A stretch of DNA of 64,000 nucleotides from Echinarachnius parma (Eukaryota; Echinodermata; Echinoidea; Clypeasteroida; Echinarachniidae). A program made the position numbers and the translations under genes. Where the stretch lies: contig JBAMJV010007665.1 in assembly GCA_037951105.1 (NCBI GenBank), positions 60,001 to 124,000 on the forward strand. The letters run 5' to 3'. Positions 21,601 through 34,699 of the stretch are shown piece after piece. The notes under the pieces were generated by a model. The model made no database searches, had not been told where the DNA came from, and saw only the letters and a program-made list of their open reading frames with translations. Position 1 is the stretch's first letter, and every line of letters starts with the position of its first letter.

Positions 21601-24600
21601 TAGCAAATTTGTTGAAGAAACCGTTTGAGGATCGACAACGAAAATGCGAATGAGAATGGGGCCTGGGAGGAGATCTAGAGGTTCATGCAGGAGAAAAAAA
21701 AAAATTTGATCGATAATTGAGATGCAGAGCTGAGTCTGCGTCTGAGAAGCTGGTGTTGAAGACGCCACGGTCATGCACGGGGAACTCAGACGGTCCGAGC
21801 GCGAGTGCCGTGTATCTCAGCGCCGAGGTCCTCGGCTGGGTACGTACATGTAAAAGCTAGCTATCACCCTTGCAAGTCAAGGGCCTTAGTATCAGCAATT
21901 CAAGTTTGAGTGTAGATCGACAAATCTATCGCTTTCATGGCCTCTTTGACATTATTATTGTCATTTACAATAATAATGTCAAAGAGGCCATGAAAGCGAT
22001 AGATTTGTCGATCTACTTTGAGTGTTGATAATTATATCTCTTTTGTTATGAAATGATGGGCCTTCTCAAATTTGATATAGAATGGGTAATCCGGTTTTTT
22101 TTTTTTCGATGCTCATTTGTGATGAATATGTTAGGTCTATGGTCTGGAATGCACTGTGTCTGTGTAGTACTCGGTCAAACTCAAAAGACAAAAGTGAAAT
22201 GTCGCAAAATAAAAATTATTGTCATTGTGAATTGTGGTCGTGCATTGGGTAGATTGATCCACCGGCAAAACTATACTTTAGTAGGCTAGCAGAATTTTGG
22301 TTGCTATACTATAGCACTAAATCTGGGCTATAGCCACTAAATATAAATCTGACCTATAGCCACCAAATTTAGAGTTAGGGTTAGGGGCACCAGCGCAACC
22401 ACCTATACCGTTTGCGTATAGCAATACAGAATCACATTGCCGTAGTGCGTTATTTTTTCGCTCGGCGGGGCAATTGATTGTGCGAGGGGTGTTGGCGAAT
22501 TCACTTTGACCCGGCAGTAGGCCAGTTGACAATGAGTTGTTAATGGTTACGACCAGACGCTAGCGGTTATAGAACAATGGTACCACGTAGTGTGTGGTGT
22601 CATGAGTAACATACAAAGTATTTTACACATGACAGAACAGGTATGGTTAGGGGTAAGGTTAGGGTTGAAGTTAGCGACCAGAATTTAAGTACAGAATTTT
22701 GTGTGAAAATATGTCAAACTTTCTGTACCGGCCCATGTTGTTGCCGCATAGAGCCGCATAGCTCTGCTCCCTTGTGTGACCCACCTCGCCCCCCCCCTTC
22801 CCCCTTCATGGAAAATTCCGGCTAATCTGCAATCTCTTACTTCAGGACAGGTTTTTTTCATTAGATATTAGGCTTGTCAATAAAAATGTTAGGGAAAAAA
22901 ACCTTGGATGATCAGTGTTTTCTTTTTGTCTTACATAAGGAAATTGACTTTCCATACCAATTGCCATCATAAAGCAACTTATTGATTTTTATCCTCATTT
23001 TATAGCATTGGATGTGGCTGTTCTCTTCGACATTATACATAGAGGATTTCCGAGTACCGATAGAATGGACGTGCATGCTGACACGACTCACACGATTGGT
23101 GCTGGTGCAGTGACCGCAATTGACTTATGGATAAGGTAATTCATTGAGAACCTTTTGCTTGGACTGTGGACAGAGATAAATGATAGATCTGTGTTCTGAA
23201 ACTAGAATTTCATCTTCAAATTAGCAGGCAAAATCATTGAGAGTTTATTTTGGCATACCATTGTCTGTCAATTGCTATACTTGCACAAAGTGATCTCACT
23301 GGGATGCGAAACTGGGAAAACAAATAAATGTCAGGAGGAAAGAATGTGCATTGAGCGCATATTTTGAAAACTTATCATGGGCGTGATTGTTATGTTGTTA
23401 TAACAGAAAATCTCAATAAACAAGGGCAGACATTACTGGACATGAGATAAGATTCACAATGCATTTTAGAATAAGCATCAACATTCCCTTACACCATTTT
23501 CAGAATGATGAAAATTATTTTAGCATGATTTTATTTTGTCTGCAAGATTTTCAGAATGTGGCCCTTAGATTTATTATTTTGCTTATTAAGGACAAATGCA
23601 TTAGGCATACTGTATACTGTATACTATTTGAAAAACAGATGAAAACTGATACTGAAAAATTGACAATGGAATAAAATTAGAGTCAATAGTAGTGTAGCTT
23701 TTGATCCTAGCAGCTGAATAACAAATTGAAGGGAAAATAACAAATTTGGTCCATGTTGATTAGAAATCAAATCCTCTTTTTACTACATGAATAACATTAG
23801 TTTGTGGCTCATTTTGTACAATAAGTGCACATGATTTACAAATTACTATTTATCTTATTACGTTCATTTTCTCACAAATTTACCCTCTCTATAGATTTCT
23901 TCAAGACCCATCAAGACTCTACACACCCACGACACCACACCACCCAGAACAAACAACCAGGAAGCCAACACCCAAGTTCTAGCAGACCCTTCAGTCGCCA
24001 TGCAGGAAGGGACCCACAACATCCATTAGCAAGGAACTAAGCTAGCAGGCTTTCATGTATGCGAAATCAAGAACTTCATACAGTAACAGTGGGCCGACCG
24101 TTCTTGGGTTTAAATCTGCGACACACTTTGGTCAGAATTATGCCAGTTATTATGCGACCGCACGATACAGCTCTATGGTCAACCAATCAACACGCTTGTA
24201 GCGAGGTAAACATTCATCACATTGCTATCACGTGTAGTACATGGACAATTAGTTGGCGTGTTAACAATACAAGCCAGCCATGCGTTGTCTATACATTGCT
24301 TGTGACAACGAGATGTGACGTCATGCAGTCTACGAATGTACGTCCGCCTTCACCAAATTAGCGAAACTGCTTGTAAACGAAAGTTATTTGAGCTCGGCGG
24401 ACGGGGCAATAGATCGCTCCCTGCATCGTTGAAAGCTCTGTACGTCGCTGAGCGAAAACACCATAATATTGGAGCAGGACTTCTAGCGTATCAGACATGG
24501 TAGAGGTGGACGTCGACCGTGGGAAGTTGCAGGGATGTTCGGCCAGTGATTGCCCACAGATCCATCATCATGTTGATGCCAAATTAAGGCCCTACCAATA

Positions 24601-25872
24601 AGGCCTTCAAATTCATATATAGCATAAACAGTTCTTTTATTCACGCACAAAATTTGGCAAAAATTAACAAAACCTAATTATAACAAGCACCTCGGGCACA
24701 ATTGGATTGAATTCCTTATGTCAGATATCTTGTGTCTGGGCTTAAAGATAATAAAATACAAAGATCCTTGACGTGTAAAATTATCATCGCTGTATCCGGT
24801 ACCTCTTGTTACGAGGTTCCACTGTATCTGTGTTACAGGATGTTTTTAACTTGTAGTTTAAATAAGTGGGCAGTATGGAATAAATTATTATGACATAAAT
24901 TTGTCATTTTTTAACTCAAACAAACCATTGTTTTTCTCAGATGAAATAATAATAAATAATATGATTCAGAATAATTGTACAAGGTTATTGATATAATGTA
25001 TGATTGAAGTTCCTTAATAACACCCATGAATAAATGTGAGTGTGTATCACTATGCCAATTGTCCTTTTAACCCTCCTTTTGCTTGGATTCACAGAGGCTT
25101 GCCCTATTATATGCAGGGTAATGAAGGGTCGGCCAAATCAATTGTATTTTTCATAGATCAGGATCAACCAAATGGCTATGAGACACATTCACGGAGACAC
25201 TACATGATTTGCACACATCCAAAAGTTGAATCAATCACCCAGTATTTCAATTTTTTTAACAGTTGTTTCTGCATTTATTGAAAAATGAAATACAAAGTAT
25301 CCAAATAACAATAATTGCATATGTAATTATTGTTATTTGGATACTTTGTATTTCATTTTTCAATAAATGCAGAAACAACTGTTAAAAAAATGATGTTATA
25401 TAATTGATTTTCATTAAATGTGAAAATGCTGTGTAAATACCCAAGTTATTCAACCATTTGCATTGCTTCAAATTTCACTGTAAATCCTTCTTCAAAAAAG
25501 TACAATTTACAAGCATACATTTAAACAAACAGGCGATTTTGTTAGTTTGCGTAAAAAATGCACACATAGTACCAGGTACTTTTACAAAGGGGGAAAAAAT
25601 GGCTAGAAGCATGAAAATGTACAGTCAAACCTGTGTACCATGACCGCCAATCAAAGTGGCCACTGTAGAAAGGTGATCACTATAGACAGGTTCAATTACA
25701 TTCCTTTTCTCTGCAAGGGATCATGTTTGGTGGCCATTATAGGCAGGTTTGCTGCTATAAAAAGGTGGCCGCTATTACAGGTTTGACTGTACTTGACTGT
25801 AAATGTGGGCTCTGTGTAGTGATGTATCCGCAGAGTATGTGTGAGTGTTTGTTTGTGTGGGTGTGTGTGTAG

Positions 25873-25924
<52 letters not shown>

Positions 25925-28900
25925 ATGTTAGATACTAACAAAAAACAGACTTGTAGTTATTTGCAACTGGTTGACACAAAAGATAAAATATTTGCATTAT
26001 ATATAATGTGCTCACACTGTCTGACAATCTACATCTTTCATTCACCTCTACATGCAGTGATGTTGCATGGGGGCGCACCCCCCCCCCCCCCTCTCTAATA
26101 ATTTGCCATCAAAATACAAAACATCACAGGAATAGATTGGGGGTATGACAGGGTGAAGGGTGGGGGATATCTCTCCTTTGCATAACTAGCATACTTCTAA
26201 AGTGATACATACAAAAAATCTACCCACATACCCTCCCCCAAATGTAGCCTATATAGACATGCATGTAGAGTGTATGCCTGTTTGTGTTTCTATAATGGTT
26301 TCAATCATGTGGGAGGTCATGCTTTCTTGAATTCTATTATATTCCAAGGTATAGAACACACTGCACATTTTTTCGAGTGAAAAGTTTCAAAAGCTCCCTA
26401 CTGTGGGAGGGGCGATAGTGTGATACCCCTCCCACACCCCCCCCCCCCCCCCCCCCCTCTGCTCCCTCCCACCACCCCACCCCCACTTTTCAAAATAGTT
26501 CATGCCACTGCAAGATCAGAATAGAAACAAAATATATAAGGTGTGCCCCCATTTAGTCTGACCACACTATTCCATTGTCTCCATGAAAAATGAATACACA
26601 ATATGGCGGATGTTGCCTACTATATGATAGAGGGAGAGTGAGTAATTATAGAATACATTTTGAAAGAGAACAATGGAATTTCAGAATATGCGTACGTGCA
26701 GTTGCTTTTATTTGCCAGCTGTAGCTTTCACGTTCACGCCCAGCCGGCCGGCGCGCGCCTGGCCACGCGATCACGGCCTAAACCTCGCCGATAGACAGGG
26801 CAGCGCAACGAGTCGATGTACCGCGACTGTTGAGCTGAGCCGATGTGTACATGTACGGGTGCGCATATCAACGGCCGGACCATCAATCCTCTGACAAATT
26901 TATGGTAGGCCATCAGTTTTCGGTGATAAAATATGAAATCAATATTCCCTTTTTTCACGAGGTAAACGGTTTTCGTTTTCTTTCAAACTTTCACAAATCC
27001 TTCAATTGTATATTACAATGATATTGACATAGGATTGAAGTCTCAAATGTCTCTTTCGGCAGAATTTTACACTTTACCTGCATCACTTTAAGCTTGCCAA
27101 CGGGGAGTCTTATGACATACGCATATTATTTGCATACATTACAGAAGCGGTCTATAGATTAACTAAGATTTGCCAAGTAAACAAGGTAAATTACTTTCTC
27201 TCACGTTTTGTGTATGTTAATGTAGTGCGTGTGCTCCATAAACGGGGGTCTATACGGGGGCACGTACGGAGGAACCAATTTTGTCGTAATTTGCTAAAGA
27301 TTTTATCAGCATTTACCATCACATTTCGGGTAATTTTATCGTTGATATTGGGGATATATTTGTAATGTTCTTATCTGTCTTAATAGTGAGCATGGTGAGC
27401 AAATAGAAAGAATATAATGAAGTAATATGTTTATATTTCATGTATGGTTTTATTTATTAAATTGGCCTACGGTGATTTCAATGAGAAACGATTAGTATGG
27501 CATCAGTAACGACTCGGATTTTGAGGATTGTTCCATTAGTCGTTGATTATTTATGTTTTTTAAAAATCAAATAATGGGAAAAGTTAAAGGTTTCAAATGA
27601 TTTATTTGTATGGAATGGTTTTCTAAAATCACAGTTTGAATTATCATAGTAGTGCATTTCGCCAATAAAGACTTTTTTTTTAGTCCAGGGAGCCAGAGCA
27701 CGTTCATTTATAAATGTATTGTTATTTTGCATTTAATACATGTGTTAAATCTGAAAAGAGGGTTGGATGCACATAAATACAATATAAATACTAGAAGCCC
27801 AACTGAATAAGCGTATAGCGTTTTAACCACAGAGATAGGCCACGCCTTCAGCAGCGAGTTTTTGAAAATAAGTTGTCGAGTCCATGCAAATGAGGTAGTA
27901 CGTCAGAGTTTGTTTATTTGAATAAATTACCAGACGTGGATTCATTGGATAAAATAACACATTACGCAAACAGCTAAAGTAATTACGCATTGCGCACTCA
28001 GGTAAAGTAATTACGCATTGCGCACTCCATTTGCATAATCCTTACGAGTAATATGCCATCGTAATGAAGAGATCATTTCCATTAAAATGGTATCCAATTC
28101 AACAATTTTAATGAATGGAAAGGGTGGCAGTATTCAATAGAATGTTAACCTTTAGAAAACTGATCAACACAGTCATGCACTCGTAAATTGAATGCATTGG
28201 GGCCATTTTGCTATTCTCTGGCCCTATTCTCTGGGCTACTGCAATCGCACCAATTGCATAATCACTACACATAATGCACCGTTTGAAAGGGATATAATGA
28301 GGCTCTATTGTGACACCGATTTCGAGTATTCTTATTAAAAAATACGAGAGATATGATAGATCAAACTTGAGTTTCCGAACTTTTTTTTGAGGGGTTTAGA
28401 TTTTGCAACTTGTCTACCCATGTAAACTGACCAACTTCCATTTTGAGTTGGGGGGGGGGGGGGGGGGGGGGGCTGGTTGGATGTAAAGGCCACCCCTCAA
28501 CAAACGGTGTGGGAACCCCCCCCCCCCCCCCTCCCCCCCCCCTCCGCATTAACAAGTGTGGGGAAATACCCCCACCCCCACCCCCTTCCAGATCTAGATC
28601 CGTGGTGCGGAGCAGATGGACTGACGTTATTCATATGTATGAGAAATTGAAATCTGGTTACCTTGCTTGTTAGGCACAACGTCGTCCACAGAGCCACTGC
28701 CAGAAGAGTGTCCGCCCTCAGGAGAGGTCAGTCGAGGTTCCTCATCGGTTGCGTGTTTTGGTCCTGAGGAAACTGGGTCAACAAGCATGCATAAAATATA
28801 GGACATGTCATTTTGTGTAGTCTACCAATATTGCACAACAGCTTTGACAGTTGTTTACAAGGTAAACTGCCACTTGGTCTAACCCCGCTTCGTCTAATAT

Positions 28901-31900
28901 CCACTTCGTCTAATCCTACATAGTCTAATCCCATTTCGTCTACAACCACTTGGTCCATTAGCCGGTTCGTCTAATAACCATTTGGGCTATACCCTTATTG
29001 TCTAATATCCACTTGGTCCAACACCACTTAGTCTAATGCCATTTCGTCTAAACACCAGATTGTCTAATATTCGATTCGTCTAATATCACTTCGACTATTT
29101 ACCAGTTCGTCTAATACCACTACGTCTAATACCCATTTGGGCTACACCCATTTCGGCTTTATCCAGATGGGCAGTTCATCACTTGGTCTAATCACCATTT
29201 CATCAACTTTCCGTTTGGTCTAATTGACAGTTGGGCTACTCCCACTTGGGCTAATGTCCCACTTGGGCTAATGACCACATGGTCTAATGCCCATTTAGTC
29301 TAATGACTATTTGGTCTAAGGGTCTAATTTTACGTTGTTGTAAAGTATGATAATTTTAATTCAGTGTCAGTAATAGTGTCCACTAAGTTCAACAGGGGCC
29401 GCGGAAAGGTTTTGAAAGAGGAGGGCTGACCACATTTTAATTGTTATATAGTGTGTTCTTTTATGTTCATGTATTTCTTTGTTTTTAGCCAAAGAAATGG
29501 GGACTGCACCCCCCCCCCCCCCCAGCCCCCACCCGGTTCCGCGGCCCCTGTTCAAGAAGTGTCTTAACCCATGTTAGATCCTATGCACCCGTACGAAACT
29601 AGACAAGTTAAAATTACCACTAAATAATGAGTGTAATTCAATGATATTTTGTGAAAGCATAATGTTATTTATGTTATGTTATTTATGTTATTTATAAATG
29701 TGTGTGAAATAACTTAATATTAACCTGTGAATCATGTTTGCTACTCTCTGTAGTCAAATGAACCCTGCTAGCAGACATTGTTTTTTGTGCGTGCCAAATG
29801 TTGCTTATAAAACTCGTTTGATAAATTGTCTTTATTAAAGCATTAAAGCTTAAACAGTGGCAAGCTTATTGGAAGATAGGTGACAAACTACTTGCCAAAT
29901 TATTTTCTTTTCTTTTTCTATTGAGACTGTTGAACATATTTGTAAGACTATTGATGCCTTGAAGTGCCGCGTGTGCTACTTGCGGGGAGGGGAGGGGGGG
30001 GGGGGGTATACCGCTTTGTTTTGACATACGAGATAAATGATTGCTCGAAGTTGTACGAGATTGCAATTCCACATTAATATTAATTAGGTTATTTAGCCCA
30101 AAATACGAAAAGAAATTTTTTTTTAGGACCCTGATGGCAAAATGACACTTCAATTAAACAATGAAATGTAAACTTCTGAAAGGATTATAAAAATTACTAT
30201 TTTTAATACAAATATCAATAAAAACAGAGAATTTAAGCGTACGAACGATATTTTGGGACTTGTCTATGAAGGTCACCTGATTGTAGCGGCCAATTAGTTT
30301 TCTCTTATACAAAGGTTTCGTCTAGTGAAACCGCTGTGGCTAAATATCCATATAGGCCTAGCTATAATAACAGCCCTATGGAATCTCTCATACGGTATGC
30401 AGGCGGTGGCCATCACAGAGGTCAGTGTGGGCGGTCGTTAGACCAAATGAGAATTAGACTAAATGGTCATTAGCCGAAATAGTGTTTAGACGAAATGGCA
30501 TTAGACGAACTGCTTTTAGACCAAGTGGAAAATAGACCTATTGGTATTAGACGAAATGGTTATATACCAAACGGTAATTAGACGAATTGCATATAGACCA
30601 AGTGAAGAGTAGCCTAACTGAGAATAAGACGAACTGGTATTAAACGAAGTGATGATAGACGAAACGAGGAAAAAAAAGTAGACGAAGTGACATTTGGCCC
30701 ATTTGGTGATTAGACGAAACGGCAATTGCCTAAATTGGCATTAGACCTAGTGATGATTAGACCAAATGGATTTAGCCGAAGTGGAGTTAGACGAACTGAT
30801 GATTAGACCAAGTGGTATTAGACCAAGTGAGTATAAACCGTTTACAAGGGTCTTCTACTCTTGTTTATATCATTGACAGTTATATTGGCGTAGCTAGGAG
30901 GGGGGCACGTCCACCTACAATAATTGGGGGAAAACAATCGTACATATATATATTTATATATTACACAAGCCGGAAGGATAGGGAATCAACTATGGGACAA
31001 TATGAAACTAGAACAAATCTCTTGACAAGTAAGAATGCATTCTAGAGGCCACTTCTCACAAAAATGTCAAGGATTTACCTCTCATTCCAGTTGCTTTCAT
31101 GATCGTGCATTATACCAAACAATTTAGTGAAGCACGTTCAATTAGTATTATTATTTTACATTTAATACATGTGCTAAATCTGAAAAGAGGCTTGGTTGCA
31201 AAGGCCTCAAGAAGGGGTGATCGAGCTTCGATCCTCATCGGTTGCGGGTTTGGTCCTGAGGAAACTGGATCAACAAGCATGCATATAGGACATGTCATTT
31301 TTTGTAGACTACCAATATTACACATCAGCTCTAGCCAGCTAGCAGTTGTTTACAAGGTTTTCGTTATATCATTGACAGTGATAGTGGCGTAAATGGAGGG
31401 GGGCGGGGGCACGTCCACACCCAATATTTGTTTGGGAAAAATCGTACATATATGTATTTATATATGACACAAACCCGAAGGATAAGGAATCAACTAAGGG
31501 ACATTATGCTACTAGTACAAAAGCAGAAAAAAAAACGTTCATTTATCAATCTAATGTGGGTTATGGGGGAATTAAGGGGAAAATCTATGTAAACAAAAAA
31601 AAAACATCAATATAATTATAGACCTTTTCATTTGCATTCTGTCATGCATTTTTGTTTCATTCGTAGGAGCCACGGGAGGAATATTGGTTAAATCAACGCT
31701 ATTATTACCCCCGGATCTAGGCCCTAGTGGTGCAGAGCAGATGTTCTGAAGTTGTCCATGTGCATGACGATTGGAAGTCTGGTTACCTTGCTCGCCAAAC
31801 CGAGCTTGGCTGCCGTGAAAGTCAGAAGAGCCACTGCCAGAACAGTGTCCGCCCTCAGGGAGGGGTGATCGAGCCTCCTCATCGGTTGCGGGTTTTGGCC

Positions 31901-34660
31901 CTGAAGAAACTGGATTAACAAGCATGTATGAAATATAGGACATGTCATCTAGTGCAGATTATCAATATTACATATCAGCTCTAGCAATTGTTTACAAGGG
32001 TCTTGTTATATCATTGACATTAACAATGTCAATGTCAATTATGCACTATAGAACAAGACACAATCAAAAACGTATATTTATCAATGTAATGTTATTGATA
32101 ATTATGGGGGGATTGAGAGCAAAATCTATGTAAGCAAAAATAAACAAGTATATATGCATTTTTGTTTTCAATTTGAGGAGCCAAGGGAGGAACGGTATTA
32201 TTACCCCCTGATCTAGGCCCGGGTGGTGCGGAGCAGATGTACTTAAGTTGTCCATGTGTATGAGGTTAGAAGTCTGGTTACCTTGCTTGTCAAGCCGAGC
32301 TTGGCTGCCGTGAAAGTCAGCAGAGCCACTGCCAGAAGAGTGTCCGCCCTCAGGGAGGGGTGATCGAGCATCGGTTGCGGGTTTTGGTCCTGTAGAAACT
32401 GGATCAACAAGCATGCATATATGACATCTCATGTTGTGTAGACTACCAATATTACACAGTAGTCAGGGGTGTCGATCCGTTTTTGAGATTGGGGGGGCGA
32501 AATTTGAAAAATGTTCCAGAGTGACCACTGAGAGAGCTAAAAGCCCCACATTGGCATGCCCGGAAGTTCTATTATGCACTCATTGAAAGTGTCTTGATGG
32601 CTCGAAGACCTGACTTTGGGGGGCACCCACATTTGAGGACAATAATGGGGGTCCAGGGGGCGGAGCCCCCGGAAGCTTTTAGATTTCAGACATTTGCTCC
32701 TAGCATGGGTGTTAAAATTGTATAAAATAGTGAACCTACTCATAACGTATTTTTAAAGGGCATAGCGAGGAAAAGACTGAGCCTTGCATGAGATGGATCC
32801 ACGTGATCATGTATACTATAGAGCCATTGATATAGTCTAGGGCATTGGGCTCCCATGAAACTAAGCAAGGGCGTCAACAATTTCTCAAAATTGTAGGGGA
32901 GACATTGCGAGGAAGCGAAGCGACCGAGCGGGGGAGGGTGTGGGAGGGGGTGTCCCCCTCCCACAGTAGGGAGCTTTTGTATTTTGGGGCGTGAAATTGT
33001 GCGATTTGGTGCACACCTGAGACAGAAATTTCACTTAATATGAAGTATATAGGTATGGAACCAAACATACCTAATGAAAAAGGGAGGGGGACAATCTGCT
33101 CCTTTTTCAAATGTGGGGGACATGATATTCCAATTTGATTTGCGTTCAACGCATATGTACCGAGATTATTGTATTTTCTGTGACGGTGTGCTATCTATAG
33201 ATGAGGGTTTAATAAACTTTGTTTGAGGTGTGCATTTGAGAAATTACGCTGCCCAACACATTTCAAAAGGTGAGTTCCCGCAACCCAAATGAAACTTGCA
33301 ATATGAGAAACTGTATGCGCGTGAAGCGCGCAGCAAAAATGAGATTTACAGTCCTTTTCAAACAAAAAAACGGCTATTTTGAAGATTAATTAAATTGATA
33401 AATGTGTCTTTCCCCTCTTTGGCATTATATCACTCAATTTTTTTCTTCCTCATTTTCGGAATTATTGTGGGGGGGGGGGGGGGGGAGGGGCGAAATGATA
33501 TGTTAGCCCCCCACCCCCCCCCCCCCCCCCCCCCCCAATATTTTCATTTTAATTGTAACGGATTTGGTTGATTTCAATTCCAAATGAAAGATCATCGAAA
33601 AGAACATGGGAAATAATAATAATTCCCTTTCAAATGCTTTCATTGTTGTGAAATTTGCTTTCAAAATAAGATATAAAAGGATTGACGCCCGGGTATCACT
33701 TTTTAGAGAACGCTAGCGCGAGGCCCTAACGTTCTAGGTGCTCCTAATACAGGACTGAAAATAGATATGTTTGTGCACGCTAATTGTGCTTAAAACTATA
33801 CATATGATACGGTACTTACCACCAATTCACTCTCCAATATGTGATCCAACTATAGGGTGGATTAAAATTATGATTTTCCCCTCCATTCCGCAAAAAATCA
33901 GTGATATTATGCGCCTCATGGACTTCTATCCGTGTGTTAGAAAGACATGTATTACCGTACCGCGCACTGCAGTCCCGTATTAGGACCTAGAACGCTACCG
34001 CTTCGCGCTAGAGTTAATTTGACACTTGAGTTGTAACGACTATTTTTGAATGATAACATTGTGTGAAAGAATAACTATTAGTTTGTACCGTAATCGTGCA
34101 GGTTTTGGTTACTAAAGTTAAGTTTGACTAATACTCACCATTATCTTTAAGCCTGAATTTCCTATCTAGATAAGCACCAGATTGCACAATTTCAAGTCCC
34201 AAAATGCAAAAGCTCCCTACCGTGGGGGGGGGGGGGGGGGTGGGGAGGGGCACCCTCCCCCCACTCAGTCACTTCGCTTCCTCGGGCTTGGTCGCTTCGC
34301 TCCTTACAAGGTCTCACTCTCTCACCTGGCTGAAAGTTGGCAGCACTGTGAGTGTGGTTGGGCATGAGCCCCTACACACACAAAATCATGAGCCCCCATA
34401 GGTTTTGCCCCCCCCCCCCTAAATACTAAACTGCTTCCGGCCCGCCTGGTCACGACCATCTTAACATCTAACCCCCCCCCCCCCCCCCCCCCCAATGAGA
34501 GGACTTTCAGCCAATTGTCTTGGTCTCGAAATATTTCGGCAGGTGGTCACGGCCGCGAACAAATTGGTCTTGGTCCGGTGAACGGCAAATCATTCTCCCA
34601 GGTGTAAGAACCTGTCTACGCCACTGGTAGTAGGAGTAGTAGTAGTAGTAGTAGTAGTAG

Positions 34661-34699
<39 letters not shown>

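Noticed and set aside
22371..22670. Telomere-like TTAGGG words
   Set aside because: Only a few irregular occurrences.
28361..28697. Gly/Pro-rich frames on both strands
   Set aside because: Produced by G and C homopolymer runs.
28870..29330. CRISPR-like array of regular GTCTAAT words
   Set aside because: Repeats are degenerate, spacers are shorter than the repeats, the array is mirrored by an inverted arm and flanked by a target duplication; the host is animal DNA. It is a transposon arm.
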